The notes beneath the pieces are model-generated. The model made no database searches. It was given only the letters and a program-made list of their open reading frames with translations, and was not told the DNA's origin. A DNA stretch of 64,000 bases, taken from the NCBI RefSeq assembly GCF_000524195.1, contig NW_020170381.1:3056401-3120400 (forward strand), in the 5' to 3' direction. Of the stretch, positions 1 through 11,487 are shown one piece after another (positions within the stretch are counted from its first letter, which is position 1; each line of letters begins with the position of its first letter). The position numbers were made by a program, and so were the translations under genes. This stretch comes from Echinococcus granulosus (Eukaryota > Platyhelminthes > Cestoda > Cyclophyllidea > Taeniidae).

Positions 1-807
1 AAAAAAGTAGGTGAACTTTCACCGTTATTTACATTCCAAAAGTCTCAACAACATGGAAATTTTTAATGTACTTCATATAAATCAGGTGGCATCACTAATT
101 TCCATCTTGCCTCAACAGAACCACACTCTAGGGATGGGGTCATTATTAACGCCAAACCTGCGTTGGGTGGTTGATTTGTGTGGTGTGAATAACCTATGTA
201 AATGCATTGATACATTCGCTTTATTCTTCTCGTTAATTGTTGTTCATTTTGAGTCTAGATCAAGTAGTTTTTAAAGTGTAACGGCTTCACGTGGGTGGGA
301 GGAGCGACTTAACTGCAAAACTGGGCTAAAGTGCTGCAAGCCGCAGCTCCTTTCCTAAGCACTGGATTACCGTCCATTCAAGGTAGGAATAGAGTCGCTG
401 GTAATTATACGCCAAAGGACCTAGAAAAAGTGATGATGCTGAAGTTATTTTAGGCATTTGTCCACTATGGCACTGCGGAACTCTTAAATTAGAAGAATTA
501 ATCAAGCCATGCTTGAAAGTTCAGATCAGCATCTTCTCCGCTATTTCAAAAGCACTTAGCGAATGGATTGTTTTAAAGTGAATTTTTACTCACAATATTT
601 TTGCTATTCTGCTTTGCGTCTTCCAAGTTCTACCTAAATTCGTACAATTTTATGTGAACCTATTGATGTGGCTTATCTTTGGCGGTCTTCAAAAGATTCC
701 TAGAACAATTTTTATTTGACGCCTAAATTCAAAAATAACATGGATTTTTCGAAAGGGTGAAATATGGGCTGACTTAGCTTTGTGTTTATCTACCTAACCA
801 TGGCATT
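1..807. other. AT-rich DNA, no gene seen
   Basis: Reading both strands I find only short open frames with no recognisable domain and no run of exon-like segments with matching splice phases. Nothing else could be supported here. Confidence 0.5.
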
Positions 808-988
808 TGTAGCGCCCCTAGACTTCTCTGAAGACAAGAGAAGGTCTAATACTTTGTCAGAATATGTATTGTTGTCGTGCAGTAGGACTTGTGGCTACTG
901 GCATGGGCTGGAGGCCCGGCTGCCTGGCGGAGCTACAAGGCGCAGCCCCTAATTGGCTCGTTACCAATACCGAGAGTTAGACCGACAA
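808..988 (-). repeat. Solo LTR of the miniature LTR element family
   Basis: On the minus strand this stretch begins with a form of the family's CTAACTCTCGG block followed by GGTAACGAGCC. It continues through the shared GGGCTGGCC-like hairpin and a TATTCTG block, and ends in GCTACA. It aligns over its full length with the terminal repeats at 4402-4586, 5281-5460, 37720-37897 and 48261-48436. No internal element sequence is seen on either side, so it is probably a solo LTR left by recombination between two terminal repeats. Confidence 0.65.
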
Positions 989-3900
989 TTAAAGCACTGC
1001 ACAACATCTTGCCAATTCGATGTTAGCAACTTTGTTTCCAAATGGCTAAGTTGAATCGTTTACGCTGCAGAAAGTGAATCTGTATGAAGCTGGAAACAAA
1101 TCAAACGTGATCTATGTCTATTTACGAAATTCAGTTCAGCAGGAACTGCACACGCATATAAAGTGAACTGAATAAAAAGTTTTATTTACTTCCAGTAACT
1201 CCCGCCATTACCTTTTTCATACTAAATCTGCAATTTTATGTCAGAGAATTACTCTTTTCTTGTGGGTCAAAATTCGGGATAAAAGCTTATTAGTTCGGAT
1301 TTAACACAAATATTGCGTGCTTGAAAGCGTATTGGGCAATTAGAGAAGTTTTCACATAGTAAGTCCACTTCTCCCTTTTTTTACCTTAAAATAGTGCAAG
1401 ACAATATTCTCTCAATATTCTCATTGAAAATGAAACCAGATTTGGGGGAAAGGGTTTCATCACGTACGTAAGTGGCCACGGAGCCACAAGCCTTCGTACA
1501 CACACCCACGAAGTCATCCTGGCAGAATCCAAGCCCACGCATCCACACACGATCAGACTTGCTACGCTCCCTTTGGTGTCTAATCCCCTCTCCCCTCGTG
1601 TAACCATCATTCACCGGGAAATCTGCCCTCGCACAAGCCTGAAAGTAAGATGAATTTGGTGCCAGGTACTATTCCGAGACCCCGAAGCAGTGTCTAGAAA
1701 TAGAAGTAGTCAGCTAGAATAACTAAGATTAAAGCATCCCATTCGGTTTCTAAGAAATCCGAAACTTGAGGAAAAGTACGCATTGTTCTAAAACAAATAA
1801 TGGCTGATAATACGACTTCCCCGCAGTTTTTTACAAGCTGTATGCACATTTCGGTGTTTCCATAGGCGTCATGTTCACTTGACCTTTAGCAGTCCATTGT
1901 GGTGTTTAAACATTCATGCCTTTGTCTGTTGGAGTGCTTTGTTAGTGTACACACAAAGATTAGATCGAAAAGCGTAATTAGCCCTACTCTACCTTAGGTG
2001 AGAGTGCTTTTGAGCTGAGGTCTCGAGATCACGGGGTGCCCTTTTTGTCCCTCTAATATGCAACCGTGAGTCAAGGTCAAGCACAGTTGACACTAAATGA
2101 TCCGTTTTCGTTTTCTGTACATAGCTGGAAGTTTCGAGAGCCTTCTCCATCAGACCGTGATATGGGAAAGCTCACAATATACTGCTTTGAAAGAAGTACA
2201 ACTGAGCATTTTCATTTGTATTATATGATAATTATTTCCATACGTACAGATATACAGACTTTCATAGAATATGAGAAAAGTAATGCATTCGTTAGAATAC
2301 AAGGGGTGTTTTAGCGCGAATCAAAAACGGTTTAAAACACACTGTTCCATTAGAATATTTGTTTTTTTGGTTCTGTACTCTCCATCCTTCCTGCGAATAG
2401 GAAGTCCTACGAAAATATTTAACCGAATGCCTTTCCAGAAGCCTATCGTAAAAAGTTTTTTTGAAGCATTCATAAATTATCGTAATATATACGAATTCCT
2501 TATCCGTTTGCCTTGTTTATTATCGAAGGAGAGGAAATAGGTAAAAACTGAGTTCCATCTAATTAATGTTTAAAGCCACTTCCGTTCTGAAAAGAAACCA
2601 ATCTACTTGCCATATGGAAGATTCAGTTCTAAATAAGTTGCAAAATTGGGTTAATCGAGATCTGAAAGCTGTATTTGTCAATTGCAGATAAATTGTCTAA
2701 CTTCGTTTTCGGTTACATTTTTGGGCATGAGACCTGTCAACCCAACGAAAGGACGAAAACTGGCCTACCCCCGGGCTTCCAGGTCACCTTCACTCCCCTT
2801 TGCATAATTTTTTAACTGACCTTTAGAAAACCGCTAAATCTGCCGAAACTAAATGGTATTTTGAGGGAGCGATTTCAGATTAATACATTGAGAAAGTTGC
2901 TCTTTAAAAATGCTCCATTTAGGGAGAAATATTTTCAAGCAACAACACCATTCCAAAACTTGATTAAATTTGGCAATTTAGCTTAAGTGACAAAGCAAGC
3001 AGCCCAATTTTATAGATTATGTAAAGGTTGATTAATCTCCCACGCTCAGAGGAGGTTAGTATGGCTCAAACTTTTGCTTGAACCTTCAAGTGGATAGCAG
3101 TACCTACAAGGCAGAAAGAGAGAAATTCTTTCATGTCATATTATTCCATTCCCTACATTTTCAATTATCTCCAAAATTAATGCATTGCTGAAAAACGTGA
3201 AGTGTCGTAAGGGAAGTTTTTGTTTTAAGATTGTGCTATGTTGTCAGATTGCCTCAAAGGAATAATTTAGATGACTTAAAACACCGATTGCTAGATCAAT
3301 TTCGTTTTCCAAGAAAATGAGATCTCCTTATAGCCTTCCGCTGGCCTCCTTTAACACCCTATTCTCTGCATTCACGGTGTATAGTAGTGACGTGTATGTT
3401 TAATGTCAGTTTTTTTGGCATCCGGTGGTTACATCGAGATTACGACTACCTTTCAATCCATTCCATCAGCTGATAGGTGAGGATGTAGGCTGGGTATTCT
3501 CCTCTCACCCCTAACACCATTTTATCCCTTTGGGGAAGGTAGGGTTGTTAGCTGCCTCAATATAGACTCATGAACAATAGACCAAGAAAAACTCTATTTT
3601 AGGCTACCCTCTTTGCAAAGGATATGGTCATAAATAGTTGGTTTCAATGGAAATTTAGTTATAAAGTTGCCTAAGATGACTCAACTCGAATGCACTACCC
3701 AGAGTGTCCAATACCTTCCGTATATTTGCCCGAATTTTATGCATCCCCAGACATTAAATGGGTCAAAATGACCTTTCAGGTTGGTTTATCGTTCTAAATT
3801 ACTGTTTATATACGTTGGCCTACGGCAAAAGCGGCAAAAAGGGTAAGAGGATAGGCATAAGCTCCATAAAAATAGAGAGTGGGGAGAAATGTCAATTGCT

Positions 3901-4401
3901 CCAATTATTAGAGTGGATACGATTGCAAACTGTTTTGTCGCGTAGGTGTAGCTTGAAGTGGCTAACGCCATGACACTATCAAGATGCATATAACAATTTT
4001 TGACCTCTGGTTCAACTTCCGCAGAAAGCCTAGGAGCCTCATTTGGGCAGCTTCAATTCACGTAGTGCTACTTTAAGTATCTAACAAAGCAAAAAGTAGT
4101 TATTTATTCTCCTCTTTATTAGTCTAACCTTAAACGTATGTACTAAAATTTTAATATATAAATTTTAAGGCTTTAGATAGTGTAAGTGTTCCTCAATGCT
4201 TACAACAGTTTTATTTCAATACGCAGTAACCTAAAGGCGTCTGAAAGCCAATTTGAAGAGATTAGCACTTGCTTAATATGAACCTCTGGATTCACTTTTT
4301 GTTGTAAGTTTCTTTTTTCTATGATAAAGTCTCACCAAACGTTTGAACTCCTCTAATAACGCTTCCTAAATTGATATTCAGTATATTTGTAATGAGCTGG
4401 A
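989..4401. other. Intergenic or intronic DNA, no gene seen
   Basis: A 3.4 kb AT-rich stretch. The open frames are short and uncorrelated, and I recognised no domain, RNA gene or further LTR copy. It could be intergenic or lie in a long intron of a gene whose exons are outside the window. Confidence 0.45.
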
Positions 4402-4586
4402 TGTTTGTGTAAATCACGGTTTTGGCGACGGGCCATTTGGGGGCACCGTTATTGTATGTTTACTAGGCGGGCTGACCCTCGGGCCATGCCAGTAGCATCC
4501 AAACCCTTCTCTAGGCCGTGAAAACATATCCTGCCCTAGTACTACGATCCTCTTCGTCTTCAGAGAAGTCTCGAGGTGCCGCTGTA
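4402..4586 (+). repeat. 5' LTR of the miniature LTR element
   Basis: Left terminal repeat. It shares with the right copy the order: GGTTTTGG-like block, hairpin region, GGGCTGNCC block, CCAGTAGC, CCCTTCT, ATAT(C/T)CTGCCC, TCTTC and AAGTCTCG near the end. The immediate internal sequence GTGGCAGCAG would be the place for a tRNA primer-binding site, but I could not match it to a tRNA. Confidence 0.6.
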
Positions 4587-5280
4587 GTGGCAGCAGAAAG
4601 CTAATTCCATCCTAAAGGCCATCTGTCTTGATTTTCATTGATAGATGATAAACCTTAGCGGGGCGGAAGAAGTGCATATTGCTGGGGATGAAAGAATCGA
4701 TGAGGATCCATGACAGAAGAACCGAAGATGCCGTCTATCTATGGCAACCACCCCAGTCCCTTGTTTTGCAGGAGAGATATTAGCATTTGAAATGAAACCA
4801 GCCGTGAACCATCTAAACTAGTTCTTTGCGGAGCTGCCTACTGTATTCGTGTGGAAATATCAAATCTGTGAACACGCGATTCCCCTCCCACTTCTCAACT
4901 AGCAATATAGAATCCAGATAGGTATGGCTGGGCAGCTCTGAAGTGAGAACACTGTTACAAGGGGGATTAAACGCCAAACTCCACCTTACGGAGCAATGTT
5001 ACATCTCGTCCTTTGTTCCTACGACCGGAGATGAACAACCAACCCACTCCCTCGTCCCCCATTATAGTTCCCGTACAGGATGAAACTCCATTTGCAGTAG
5101 AATTGGCAAGAGGGATCGGTAACATTTCAGTCAAGTATCACCTTAGATACATTGAAATTCGATGACAGGTACGGCTGGCTCGTAAGTGTTACTCTTAGAG
5201 CACTGATTATGTTGCGATAGCTGACGCGGAAGGTTGACCAAAAAGTGGGTGGGGGACAACGCTCAAAAAAGGCGAGAGGC

Positions 5281-5460
5281 TATGTAATACTTTGGTTATT
5301 TGCTTAAGGAGCCACTTAGGGGCTCCACCATTGTATCATCATCGGGTGGGCTGGCTTTTGGGCCGTGTCAGTAGCTCCATGCCCTTCTGTGTGTCGAGCA
5401 TATATATTCTGCCCCAGTATTACGTCTTCTTTCTTCAGGAAAGTCTCGGTGAGCTGCATA
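5281..5460 (+). repeat. 3' LTR of the miniature LTR element
   Basis: Right terminal repeat, preceded by a purine-rich tract. It contains a perfect six-base stem, GGAGCC (5308-5313) and GGCTCC (5321-5326), with a seven-base loop. The corresponding positions in other copies keep most of this pairing. Confidence 0.6.
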
Positions 5461-5466
5461 TTTCCC

Positions 5467-5483
5467 ATATATATATATATATA
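5467..5483. repeat. Short AT dinucleotide microsatellite
   Basis: An uninterrupted run of alternating A and T directly follows the right LTR of the miniature element. It may be a local expansion at or near the insertion site. Confidence 0.8.
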
Positions 5484-8400
5484 ATGAACAAAGTTAAATT
5501 TGTTCTTTACTTATGGTAAATGGCTAATTAATATGAGATGTTTAATAAAAAGGAGGAAAATGTCCAAAAAACTTCAATATTCATTTCATTGCCTATCCAT
5601 TCTTTGGACTGAGATTTTCCGCAGGTAGTCTGTAGTCCCCGCCCATAGTAGACTACGCAGATGCCCATCAAAGTAGAATTATTCGTCCAGTGGAAAACGC
5701 GACTGTTTTATGCACGATATCAAGCGCGGTTCTGCTGGGTTTGCATTGAAGTTTAGTAATGAAAATATCTTTGCCTTTATGACGTAAACTTTCGTGGGTA
5801 CATGCGGAATCCGTTGCCTGTGATTGATAAAATATCTTACCATTTACCTTTTACTTGATCTAATTTTCCATGCCCAGATAGTCGCCCTGATTTTTCCGAA
5901 GTGGTTGTAAAAGCACCGGAAAATTGTCGCCATTGTGGAGCCAAATTTCTTTACTGCGCTGCTAGTTTAATGTCATGAATAATTACCTCTGAGTGAGCTT
6001 GTCATTCGCATTAGCTTGACTGTGACATTTAGAGAGCGAAGGAATATTTTGTTTGTTGTCCCTAACTCTTCTAAATAAATAGGAAAATCGCTTTCACCGG
6101 ACTTTGCACATTATCACTTTAAATAAACGCTGTGCTTCTTCCTCGCACTAATTTGTGCTTAAATTACTTTTACTTTCTCTGCTGATAGCTCCTGATGCCC
6201 GGTAGAAGCGAGTGTCATTACTTTGGCTACAACAGCTCAGCCGTAGAGGGGAGTAAGTTATTACAAAACCAAGACAGTTACCTCTTCTTGGATGACAACG
6301 ACTCCTGGGGCATTCTAATGGTACTTTATCCATTATAATCGGTCTAAACTACCTACCGAAAGGTATCAGCTATCTCAGGTTCCCGTGATGCACGAATATT
6401 TATTACCGTGACAACGTGAGGGTCAAGTAAGCTTGTTGGGTTGGAAACGAAGAGAATGGAAAAAGATTTAGGTATAATGTTTTGTGTTTGAAGCCCAACT
6501 AGTTTCAACTTGCCTGCTGGTCCGGTCGGGTGTGCACCTGGCAAAACCGTGGATGTAGTTTGCATGATTTTTAATGCACAATTTCCCCTCTACACCCCAC
6601 ACTTCATCACCTACAATGTCGTACCTTTATCAGCCTTACCACTCTGCCTATGTGCGAAGCCACGCAAAAGCCCTTCGTGTGTGGTGTCTTGCTCATTCCC
6701 GACCGCCCTTACTGTTGCTGCTCTCTACTGTGCTCAAAACAATAAGTGCGCTTTCCTGCACCATTTACGTTTTTAAGTGTCTTCTACGCAGTTTAGGTTC
6801 AAAGAAACGCCTATCATATATCTATTATAAAACATTTTATCCCGATTTGGGGGCTCCGATTCTAAGTCAAACCAGGTGCACGGTTTCATGTTTGATGAAC
6901 AATTAAGCCATGCTTGTCAGAAGACCAAATCGTGTTGTATTGATCTGAGTAAAAATGTGTCTGTCGACCCCACTTTTTTTGAAGTGTTAATTCCAACGGG
7001 GTTGAGGACAATCGAGTTTCGGTAACAGGATTGCCCTTATTCAGTACAAGATGTCACGGATAGGTTGTGTGCAAAACTTACACCATATTGCACTATTTAC
7101 CCCGTTAATCATAAATGTTGCGAGTGTGTTTGTATGTTCAAAGTGTGGTGGGGCCAGCTGTGCTTGTGTCACTGAGTGTTCGCAACCGACCCTGGATGTT
7201 GTTGTGTTTGCAAGTACCCACGTCACTGGCACACAAGCCTGTCCTCAAATCTCAATCACATCATTCCTGTTCATTTAGCCTAGGTTAGGAAGAGAAACTT
7301 AACGCCTTTTGGCTTTCATTTTCCCTCATTTGTGATCTTGAACTTGTTTATGATCATAAGTCCTTGTGTCAGTCTGCACGACTATCTTAATTAAGAAGAG
7401 GGATAATCACGAAGCTGTAGCAGATTTGTCATAAATTGCCATATAATGAAATCACTGAACTATTTTGGTTTTTTACTAAATAACCCGTAAAAAATATTTA
7501 TCAACAAACCGTCACTAAAGGTCATAAGTCTAGATCGGGCTGCAGGTGCAGGTTCTCACAAGGAGGCAAAAATCACCGAGTCCACACAAGCAGATATTTT
7601 GCGCTTTATAGGTGTAAATAGTGGTATTAACTGTACTCTACTCTGTTTTTTTTTATCAAAATTGTATGTCTTTGGGGTGGGCACCGCTTTTTCCCCACCC
7701 AACACGTATGGTGTTATGCTTCACTGTCAGGCCCACTGCATGGGCAACCAGTTGATTGATAGGAGCGAAGGATTGGGTGCACAGACTTCAATGCCGCCTA
7801 CCACACGCGCACCATCCTTGGCTGGGCACATACATGTGCCTCTTTTCGGGATTGTGACGTGTATTTTCCAAATCACTTGAAATATGCTTCATACCATCGC
7901 CCTCATCAATTCTGTGTTGAGCGCCTGATTGTGCACGACAACTTCCAGCTAGCGCCTAATAGCTAATCTCCGCAGTTTACATCAGAAATGGACCACCGTG
8001 TCTGCGGGCACGCAAGTGTAAGCATATGCCAGTTTTCCGGTCAAATCACTTGAGGCACCAGCAATTAAGGCCTCAGTTGCGCATCTTCTCGAGAAAGGGA
8101 ATAGCAGAAATGCTGGTGTAGGTGATGGTGTGCCGTGAGAAAATCCGCTTCATTTTACTAATGCGCTAACGGTGGCACCACGTGATCCGGTAGCTCATTT
8201 TACCTGCCTGTACACATATTATCAAGGGAGGGTGTGTGCTACGCATTTTGCTACAGTTACAGCAGTTAATTAGGTTACCCTACTGCCTTAATTCTAACAC
8301 ACTGTGTAACAAAACTTACAATTAGATGTCACTTCAACCTTTTCGATCAATTTCCACTTTCCATCTGCGAAAACCTTGTACAGTTGCAACGGCCTCCTCA

Positions 8401-11222
8401 TAACAAAGACCACTTCACTAAGCACAATTCCAGCAAAATAGTTTCATGTATATGTATTTTGGTAAAGATCATAACGGATATTTGTTGCGAAACTTCAATC
8501 AGTAAAGTAGCTAAGAGACAAATATTAAACTCAAGAATTTCCTAAACCTCTCCGATGGTGATCAAGCGTAACTTGGTGACTTTTTATTCACAAATGCATT
8601 TACCACCACGCATCGGCTTCTTTTTTTCCGCCACCCATATTGTTTTGGTGAAAGGCACCACCCATGGAATAATGTGTTGCGAGAAGGCGTGTGCATGCGC
8701 TTGCTCTCGCACTCGTTAGCCTTCAATGAAACATCCTCCACCTGTCAGGGCGCCTACACGTGTCTTATTTACAGACGCCCTCCTTCACTGCCTCCTGTGG
8801 AGTGGCGACAAAAAATTTATATGGTCCTCTATTGTGATTGGCACTTGTGGGTAAAATCGTTAAAATACAACTGGTTTCTTCTCAAGCAAAGGAAAGATGG
8901 TCTAACCTTGCAGCTACCATTAAGAGTGGGGGTTTTTTGTGGCACATTAGTTTCTGTGCTTGCTTGTAGAAAAAATAAAGGTCCGACGACTAAAATCAGT
9001 GCTCAAATCACTTGGCTCCATCGATAGACAACATATTTGCAAGTGTCTCTGCCATTATTAACTCCACGCGGGTAGGATTTCCCCTTCGTTCTTCCCATAG
9101 AAAGCCACATTTTGAATTGTAATCAGAAATAGCTTCCTTGCATGACTTTTAGTTCTTAGGGATGGCGGGTCTTAGCTCAGATAGAGCTCTTACGTAAACG
9201 GATTGCGACTTTTTGTCTTTTCGTGTGTGAACATTCGTTTAACCGATACTAAGGTCACAGTGGCCGCATGTGCCAACAAAATGTCAGTTCTGGTTGGACA
9301 GATCAGCACGTCCAAATGCTATCACCAATGCTGCCTTCATATGGAACCGATAGTGGTAGCCAAAGGTATATTTTAACCACCCCACTGAATAAAAAGTTCA
9401 CAGCACGCGAGCTAACAGAACAAGCCACATTTTTATGAAATTTTGCTGGTCTGTTCATTTTGTAAGAACACTGATTCACCTGAGCGAGAAATAAGTCCCG
9501 GAGAACTGAGCACGATGGAGGTCATAGATGCGCATCGTTTTCACGTTTACGATACAAAGAATAATGTTGCGAAATTACAACTACTAGTTGAAAATGTCGT
9601 TTACCTAGAGGGAATAGACTAGTCAGATATGCTTGGGATGCCAGTGCCAAAAGAGTATCAGTTGTACCTTTACAGTTCCGATAGCCTTGGAAATTATTTT
9701 AATCAAGCATAACTGGTAGACATGTCCGACTATCAACCTTTTTTAGTACATTGACTGATTTAATTTCATGATGCTATTAAGGAAACTAAAGGGCCCACTT
9801 TTGCCAATGACAGATAAAAGACTACGCGCTTAATAATTCCCTATATTATTTATCTTTGTGCCCGGAACACGACGATATGGATTTACTCGCTCATGTAGTC
9901 TCCGAATTGTCGCTAGACTTAATCTGACAACCATGTTTACATTTCAATGGAACTGTTTGGCTCTTGTAGGCTTAACAACTGTAAGGGTTGGAAATATTCC
10001 ATTTTCTCAAATATTGCTCACCTTGAATGCAAAATACACTCAAAACGCTTAGCAATGGCCCTTGCCACAGTGGGATTTGTGTCTAAATTTTACAAAGATT
10101 GAGCGCTTTTTGTTCCCCACCACAAAGTAATCACTGGTATACAAGCATAAGCAAGTACGCACAGGCGTCATTCAAACAACGGGTCAGCTGTTGGGTCCAC
10201 AGTTGATTGGGCACGCACCCAAAAGTGCACAATAATAATTCAAATCGGTAAGGAAAAAAAGTGCAATGACCATAAAATAACACATCACAGTATGAATTTA
10301 GTGATTTTCATAAGTTGGTATCAACAGGTAGCACAATGGTCTGCGAGACCTCGACCTCTTATGAAGCACCACACCACGCATTCGATGGTGTCGACGACGC
10401 GTGCGCACAGATAAATGGTAACATGCCAAGGCAAACGGCTCAATCCCAAAACTGCCCCACCTATTCCACAGCCTGTAAAGATGATCTAAAAATGGAAGCA
10501 TCGATTTTTCTGTCACGTGTAGTGCTATACAGAGGGATTTCGGCTGCCAATACTGAGGTCCCCGGAAGATTTTGTCTCTTATCCATGTTATTTGTGCCTT
10601 TGTTCCATTACACCTTTTCATCCCTTAACCATAACTAGTGATTTAAAGACAATTATTTTGATTGGCAAATTTTCAGTCGCTTTATAAACAAACATGAGAT
10701 ATGAATAACTGCATACGAATGAGCTCGTTTATATGCATGAAGTGGTATGAGTTAATGCATAAGTGACGGAACCACACACAGAGAGGAAAGGAAGGAGAGT
10801 AGATCTAAGAAAATGAAGAGCTGGGAATCACTATTTGTCGGTTTGAAAGGCGGTGGAAAAATAGCTGTGATTTTTAATGCATTATCACGAGGATAATTGT
10901 GGGAATTGGAAGAGAGTAGGGTAGGAAAAACAAAGTGAGCAACGTCATGTGTTTGACTAACATAGGTGGGAAGAAAACTTAAACTTGGAGACATACCTTT
11001 GAGATTGCAGTAACAAAGCAGTCCCACAGAGTTGCGCCGTTCGGTGATTGCCGTTGCATTTTTGTTTGCTTAGGATCGTAGCGCGTCCAGACAGCGATTA
11101 CGTAGACGGATACCACACCCCTACGAAGGCCGACCTGCAAGTAATGCAGCTTCGGGATTGGGAGGGAGTAGGATGGATGCATTCGGTTGTGTTTAACTAT
11201 GACACGCGGAAAACAAAATGGT
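5484..11222. other. Intergenic or intronic DNA, no gene seen
   Basis: About 5.7 kb with scattered short frames (the longest about 117 codons at 8674-9027) that lack any recognisable domain or consistent exon-intron pattern. A tRNA-like phrase near 9170 was examined and rejected. Confidence 0.45.
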
Positions 11223-11224
11223 GT

Positions 11225-11230
11225 TTTATT
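11225..11230 (-). terminator. Possible poly(A) signal of the PKA regulatory subunit gene
   Basis: TTTATT on the plus strand reads AATAAA on the minus strand, about 260 bp past the stop codon of the PKA gene. It is the first canonical hexamer I found downstream. The assignment rests on position only. Confidence 0.4.
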
Positions 11231-11487
11231 GGCATGAAGAATGCTACACTCCAAGGAACGCACGAATGTACCCAGAAAAATGCATCTTGCAGTCAGCATT
11301 CGTCTGAGGTAAATGAGAGGATAAGCCTGTGACTACGTAAGGAGTTTTACTGATGACGGTGAGGGCTATGAATATTTTGAGGTTTGTAAGCACGGATTAC
11401 TTGTGTAAATACAACATGGAAGCGGATAAGACGAGGAGGAGTAACAAGAAAGAGGAATAACGAGGAGTAGATGGAACACACTGTTCC

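Larger units (their letters stand above)
4402..5460 (+). mobile_element. Complete miniature LTR (TRIM-like) element
   Basis: Two direct repeats of about 180 bp (4402-4586 and 5281-5460) flank about 690 bp of internal DNA with no long reading frame. The left repeat starts TGTTTGTG; the family 3' end is close to GCTACA, so the repeats have the TG...CA form of LTRs. Just before the right repeat is a purine-rich stretch near 5245-5260 (AAAGTGGGTGGGGGA) in the place of a polypurine tract. Part of the internal region (about 4800-5050) is shared with copies at 37190-37719 and, inverted, 48437-49176. Direct terminal repeats, a purine tract and no coding capacity fit a terminal-repeat retrotransposon in miniature, which would move using enzymes made by a full-length LTR element. 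The element is diverged, and target-site duplications cannot be called with confidence. Confidence 0.65.

Noticed and set aside
4402..5460. Reading the dispersed repeats as SINEs
   Set aside because: No Pol III A/B boxes or A-rich tail were found, and the paired direct repeats with a shared interior fit a miniature LTR element better.
9165..9195. A tRNA-like phrase (GGTCTTAGCTCAGATAGAGCTCTTA) with D-arm character
   Set aside because: No B box, anticodon stem or acceptor stem could be folded around it.
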